NCBI RefSeq assembly: GCF_003368325.1
Contig: NZ_CP031466.1
Location: 930,001-994,000, forward strand
DNA from: Paraburkholderia caffeinilytica
Lineage (GTDB): Bacteria; Pseudomonadota; Gammaproteobacteria; Burkholderiales; Burkholderiaceae
Length of the DNA stretch: 64,000 bases
Direction of reading: 5' to 3'
Shown here in pieces: positions 60,755-64,000 of this stretch. Positions within the stretch are counted from its first letter, which is position 1. Each line of letters starts with the position of its first letter. The notes under the pieces were generated by a model. It did not search any database, was not told where the DNA came from, and saw only the letters and a program-made list of their open reading frames with translations. A program made the translations under genes and the position numbers.

Positions 60755-61741
60755 TCAACCGCGACGATGGGAAAGTTTGTCCGCGGCGACCGCGAGAATC
60801 ACGAGCATGCCGGTGATCAAGACCTGGTATACCGAAGAGACGCCGATCAGCGTCAAGCCGTTGCGAAACACGCCGACGATCAACGCGCCGAGCAGGGTTC
60901 CGGAAATCGAGCCGCGTCCACCGAACAGGCTCGTGCCGCCCAGCACCACGGCCGTGATGCTGTCGAGGTTCTCGGTTTGTCCCGCCTGCGGATCGCCGAC
61001 GCCGGTGCGCGACACCGACAACAGCGCGGCGATGCCGTAGATCGCGCCGGCCAGCGAGTACACGGTAAGCAGAATCTTCTGCGACGAGAGGCCCATCAGG
61101 CGCGCGGCTTCAGGGTTGTTGCCGAGCGCATACAGATGCCGGCCAGGCACGGTGTCGCGCAGGACGAACCACGTTGCCCCGTACATCAGCAGCGTGAGCA
61201 CCGTGCCGTAGGTGACGTCGGCGGGGCCGAGCTTGAACGTGTTGCCGAGGAACATGATCGCGTCCGGCAGATTCGAGACGCTCTCCGCGTTCGAATAGAT
61301 CTGCGTGAGCGCGAACGCGATGTTCAGCGTACCGAGCGTGACGATAAAGGCGGGCAGCTTGATGCGCGTGATCAGCACGCCGTTGAGCGCGCCGAACAGC
61401 GTGCTCGCGGCGACGCCGCACAGAATCGCGAGAATGGGCGGCACGCCGAGCGTGACGGCGAATTTGGTCATGATGATCGAGCCGAACGCCATCACCATCC
61501 CGCACGACAGATCGATTCCGCCTGTCAGCACGATCAGCGTCTGGCCGATGGCGATGACGGCGACCACCATCGTCTGTTGCAGGATTAGCGAGAGGTTCTG
61601 GAACGACAGGAAGCGGTTGCTCTGCGAAATGAAGAAGCCGCAGGCCAGCAGCAGGGCGATCAACGGTCCGATTTCAGCGAGCGATGGCAAGCGGTCGGTG
61701 AAGTGGCGCGGGTGTCCGGCGGGCGCGGAAGGTGTCGACAT
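60755..61741 (-). CDS. frcC: Sugar ABC transporter permease (FrcC-like)
   Basis: The 328-residue product has about ten hydrophobic spans and the RbsC/FrcC family phrases VIAIGQTLIVLTGGIDLS near residue 60 and AVVLGGTSLFGGRGSISGTLLGAL near residue 270. ATG 61741 is preferred over the longer frame to 61843, which has no ribosome site. It forms the membrane channel, presumably as a dimer. Confidence 0.92.
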   Translation of the reverse strand: MSTPSAPAGHPRHFTDRLPSLAEIGPLIALLLACGFFISQSNRFLSFQNLSLILQQTMVVAVIAIGQTLIVLTGGIDLSCGMVMAFGSIIMTKFAVTLGVPPILAILCGVAASTLFGALNGVLITRIKLPAFIVTLGTLNIAFALTQIYSNAESVSNLPDAIMFLGNTFKLGPADVTYGTVLTLLMYGATWFVLRDTVPGRHLYALGNNPEAARLMGLSSQKILLTVYSLAGAIYGIAALLSVSRTGVGDPQAGQTENLDSITAVVLGGTSLFGGRGSISGTLLGALIVGVFRNGLTLIGVSSVYQVLITGMLVILAVAADKLSHRRG

Positions 61742-61853
61742 GATAGGTGTCCTTGATGCATGAGCGTGGCGAGTGGGCCACGCGGCGAATACGGGAGCGG
61801 GTGATGCGGCGCCCGGCGGCGGCCCGGCGTCGCGGGCCGCCACTCAACGCGCG

Positions 61854-62858
61854 TTACTTGTTGCCCCAGCAGTTGTCGAGGCCGTATTTCGTATCCTTGC
61901 TGTCGACCCCGGACATGGGTTTATCGGTGACCAGCGTCACGCCCGTGTCCTGATAGCCGGAGACCTTCTTGCCGGTCTTCGCATAGTCCACGCCCGCAGT
62001 CACGCCGAGCGAGGCCATCTTCAGCGGATACTGCTGCGAGGTCGCGGCAATCGCGCCGGCCTTCACATTGCGTACGCCTTCACAGCCGCCGTCGATCGAC
62101 ACGATCATCACGCTCTTGTCCTTGCCCGCCGCCTTGAGCGCGCGATACGCACCCGCTGCGGCCGGTTCGTTGATCGTGTAGACCACGTTGATGTCCGGCG
62201 ATTTCTGCAAGCAGTTTTCCATCGCCGTCTGGCCCTTCGACTGATCGCCGCGCGTGTCCTGGCTGCAGACGATCGACGGATCGCCTTCCTTCACGCCGAA
62301 GCCTTCCAGGAAGCCGTTGTGACGCAGCACGCCGACCGAGACGCCGGGCGCGAGATCGAGCGTCGCGATCTTTGCGGGCTTGCCGTTCATGGCGGCTTTC
62401 GCGTACTTGCCGATCAGCACGCCGGCCTTGAAGTTGTCGGTGGCGAAGAGGGCGTCCGTGGCATCTTGCGGATCGGTCGGCGTGTCGAGCGCGACCACCA
62501 TCACGCCCGCCGCGCGGGCTTTCTTGATGCTCGGCACGATCGCTTTGGTATCGCTCGGCGTGATCAGAATCGCTTTCGCACCGGCCGTCATCATGTTTTC
62601 GATGGCGGTGACCTGGCTCGCGTTGTCGCCGTCGAACTTGCCGGCGGCGGTCAACAGCTTGGCGCCGTCTTTCGAGGCAGCCGCTTCGGCGCCCTGTTTC
62701 ATCTTGACGAAGAACGGATTGGTGTCCGTCTTGGTGATGAGGCCGACAACAGGCTGGTCGGCCGCCTGGCTCGCGCTCGCACACCACACCGCCGATGCGG
62801 CGACGCACATCGACACGATTTTCCTGGCGACAGGATGCCTGCGGGAATTCAGATTCAT
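61854..62858 (-). CDS. frcB: Sugar ABC transporter substrate-binding protein (FrcB-like)
   Basis: The 334-residue product has a signal peptide ending near [10 protein letters not shown]. The type I periplasmic binding fold shows [22 protein letters not shown], then [24 protein letters not shown] and [22 protein letters not shown]. These phrases are typical of fructose/ribose-type binding proteins. GGAGGAG precedes the ATG. It heads the operon frcB-frcC-frcA-ROK. Confidence 0.92.
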   Translation of the reverse strand: MNLNSRRHPVARKIVSMCVAASAVWCASASQAADQPVVGLITKTDTNPFFVKMKQGAEAAASKDGAKLLTAAGKFDGDNASQVTAIENMMTAGAKAILITPSDTKAIVPSIKKARAAGVMVVALDTPTDPQDATDALFATDNFKAGVLIGKYAKAAMNGKPAKIATLDLAPGVSVGVLRHNGFLEGFGVKEGDPSIVCSQDTRGDQSKGQTAMENCLQKSPDINVVYTINEPAAAGAYRALKAAGKDKSVMIVSIDGGCEGVRNVKAGAIAATSQQYPLKMASLGVTAGVDYAKTGKKVSGYQDTGVTLVTDKPMSGVDSKDTKYGLDNCWGNK

Positions 62859-63288
62859 GGGACGCTCCTCCGGTAATTGGCCACGACGTTGTGAACTGCG
62901 GGCGGATGCACACACGAACGCTGCGCGCGTGCAATCTGTTCGCAATCTGGATTGGAGCCTGCTCCGGCTCCGAGGCGGTTCGAAATCGGCCGCTTAAATC
63001 ACTTTGGTTGATTTAGTACAGCAGACGCGGAGACGCTCGTCAAGGAAGCGATCGGGGAGGAGGTCGACGCGCCGAAGCCGCCGCCAGGGCGGTAGACCTT
63101 ACGTGACGGGGCTTGGCGGGAGTGGTGCGATGCAAAGTCGAGAGCCGGGACTTCGGGAAAGTCCTGGCTCGCTTGTAAGCGAATTGAAGTCTTAAGCGGT
63201 CTGTCGCGACAGGGTGGGCTGCCGTCGCGAAGGTAATTCGGGTTGGCCGAACATCACGCTACGCACGCAATATCCGTCCCCTGGCGGA
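62859..63288. other. Intergenic region upstream of the sugar ABC operon
   Basis: About 430 bases. It should hold the frcB promoter on the minus strand. A 12-pair stem GAGCCGGGACTT/AAGTCCTGGCTC (one G-T pair) with a 5-base loop lies at 63142-63170, about 120 bases after the liv-type gene stop; without a clear T-run it may be a structured 3' end. No gene is visible. Confidence 0.45.
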
Positions 63289-64000
63289 TCACATTCTGAT
63301 GACATCCATCACGGTCTTCTTGTTGTCCTTGAACTGATAGATCGTGATCGCCGCGTCCCGCAGGTCGCCGTGCGGGTCGAACGCAATGTGCCCGATCACG
63401 CCGTCATAGCTGGTGGCAGGCATTGCTGCGAGAATTTTCGATCGGTCGGTCGAGTTCGCTCGCTTCATTGCGTCATAGATCACGTAGACGGCGTCATACG
63501 TGAACGGAGCGTAGGCGTCGATCGGCGTTCTGAAGCGCGCCACGTAGCGCTTGTCAAAGTCTTGACCCTTTGGCATTTTTGACAAGGCAAGTCCGGCTTC
63601 TGAACACGTCACGTTGCTAATCGCGCTGCCGGCAAGTTGAGTCATGTTATCCGTGCAGGCGCCGTCGCCGCCCAACACCTTTGCGGCGATGCCGAGGTTG
63701 GCCGCCTGTTTGGCCAGCGGGCCGGCCGTTGCGTCCGAGCCGCCATACATGATGGCGTCGGGTTGCAGACCTTTGATTTTCGTCAGAATCGCCCGGAAGT
63801 CGACGGCTTTGTCGGTCGTCGCTTCGTGGGTCACGATGACGGCGCCTCGTGCTTTTGCCGCTTTTTCGAATTCTTGCGCGAGCCCCTGGCCGTATGCGGT
63901 CGAATCGTCCACGATGGCAATTCGCCTCGCGTGCATCGAGTCGACTGCGTAGCGAGCCAGCGCCGGCCCTTGCAGTGCGTCCGTCGCGACGACGCGGAAG
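63289..64000 (-). CDS. Branched-chain amino acid ABC binding protein, N-terminus beyond the window
   Basis: The frame is open to the right edge, so only about 237 C-terminal residues are seen. They have the LivK/Leu-Ile-Val-binding fold: RRIAIVDDSTAYGQGLAQEF, then VDFRAILTKIKGLQPDAIMYGG, TYDAVYVIYDAMKRA and a C-terminus with FDPHGDLRDAAITIYQF. It binds a hydrophobic amino acid or related acid in the periplasm. Transporter partners are not in the window. Confidence 0.88.
   Translation of the reverse strand, partial: FRVVATDALQGPALARYAVDSMHARRIAIVDDSTAYGQGLAQEFEKAAKARGAVIVTHEATTDKAVDFRAILTKIKGLQPDAIMYGGSDATAGPLAKQAANLGIAAKVLGGDGACTDNMTQLAGSAISNVTCSEAGLALSKMPKGQDFDKRYVARFRTPIDAYAPFTYDAVYVIYDAMKRANSTDRSKILAAMPATSYDGVIGHIAFDPHGDLRDAAITIYQFKDNKKTVMDVIRM

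Overview
The window is high-GC DNA whose coding style, gene families and gene order point to a betaproteobacterium of the Burkholderia/Paraburkholderia group. This is inferred from protein character, not from a marker gene. No rRNA, tRNA, CRISPR array, transposase or integrase was found.

Bases 1 to about 29,330 are most of a temperate, contractile-tailed prophage. From left to right it carries a truncated Cro-like repressor, a CII-type regulator, a DnaB-like helicase, and an initiator gene that contains what looks like a lambda-O-style origin (five 12-bp iterons followed by an AT-rich stretch). A Q-like late antiterminator and a late control region follow. The head module is lambda-like: small and large terminase, gpW, portal, ClpP-like protease/scaffold, gpD, gpE, gpFII. 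The tail module is P2-like: baseplate V, W, J, I, fibre, fibre assembly, sheath, tube, E/E', tape measure, U, X, D. Then come lysis genes (coiled-coil membrane protein, GH108 endolysin, 3TM holin), an opposite-strand glucosaminidase plus exported protein pair, and a Dam-type methylase. A lower-GC gene with its own terminator interrupts the baseplate genes and looks like a moron. The integrase and both att sites lie outside the window or were not recognised.

Bases about 29,330 to 36,900 form an accessory segment with visibly lower GC: a cupin, a small hypothetical gene, a 1,246-residue Mrr-nuclease/NACHT protein that looks like an anti-phage STAND ATPase of the bNACHT/Avs kind, a zinc-ribbon/DUF4145-like protein and another hypothetical gene. 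The segment ends at a response regulator reduced to its DNA-binding domain, which looks like the scar of an insertion. This segment is the best candidate for a little-described system.

From 36,900 to the end is ordinary chromosomal metabolism. Bases 37,300-43,314 hold a 4-hydroxyproline catabolic cluster: deaminase, 2-epimerase, three-subunit D-hydroxyproline dehydrogenase and a PAS-AraC regulator. Bases 44,615-50,403 hold a quinate/shikimate block: 3-dehydroshikimate dehydratase, AroQ, AroE, an MFS carrier and a TetR regulator. Next come an FAD oxidase, an ECF sigma/anti-sigma pair, a DHDPS-family enzyme divergent from a LysR regulator, an unusually large class A penicillin-binding protein, a fructose-type ABC transporter (FrcBCA) with a ROK regulator, and a truncated branched-chain amino acid binding protein running off the right edge.
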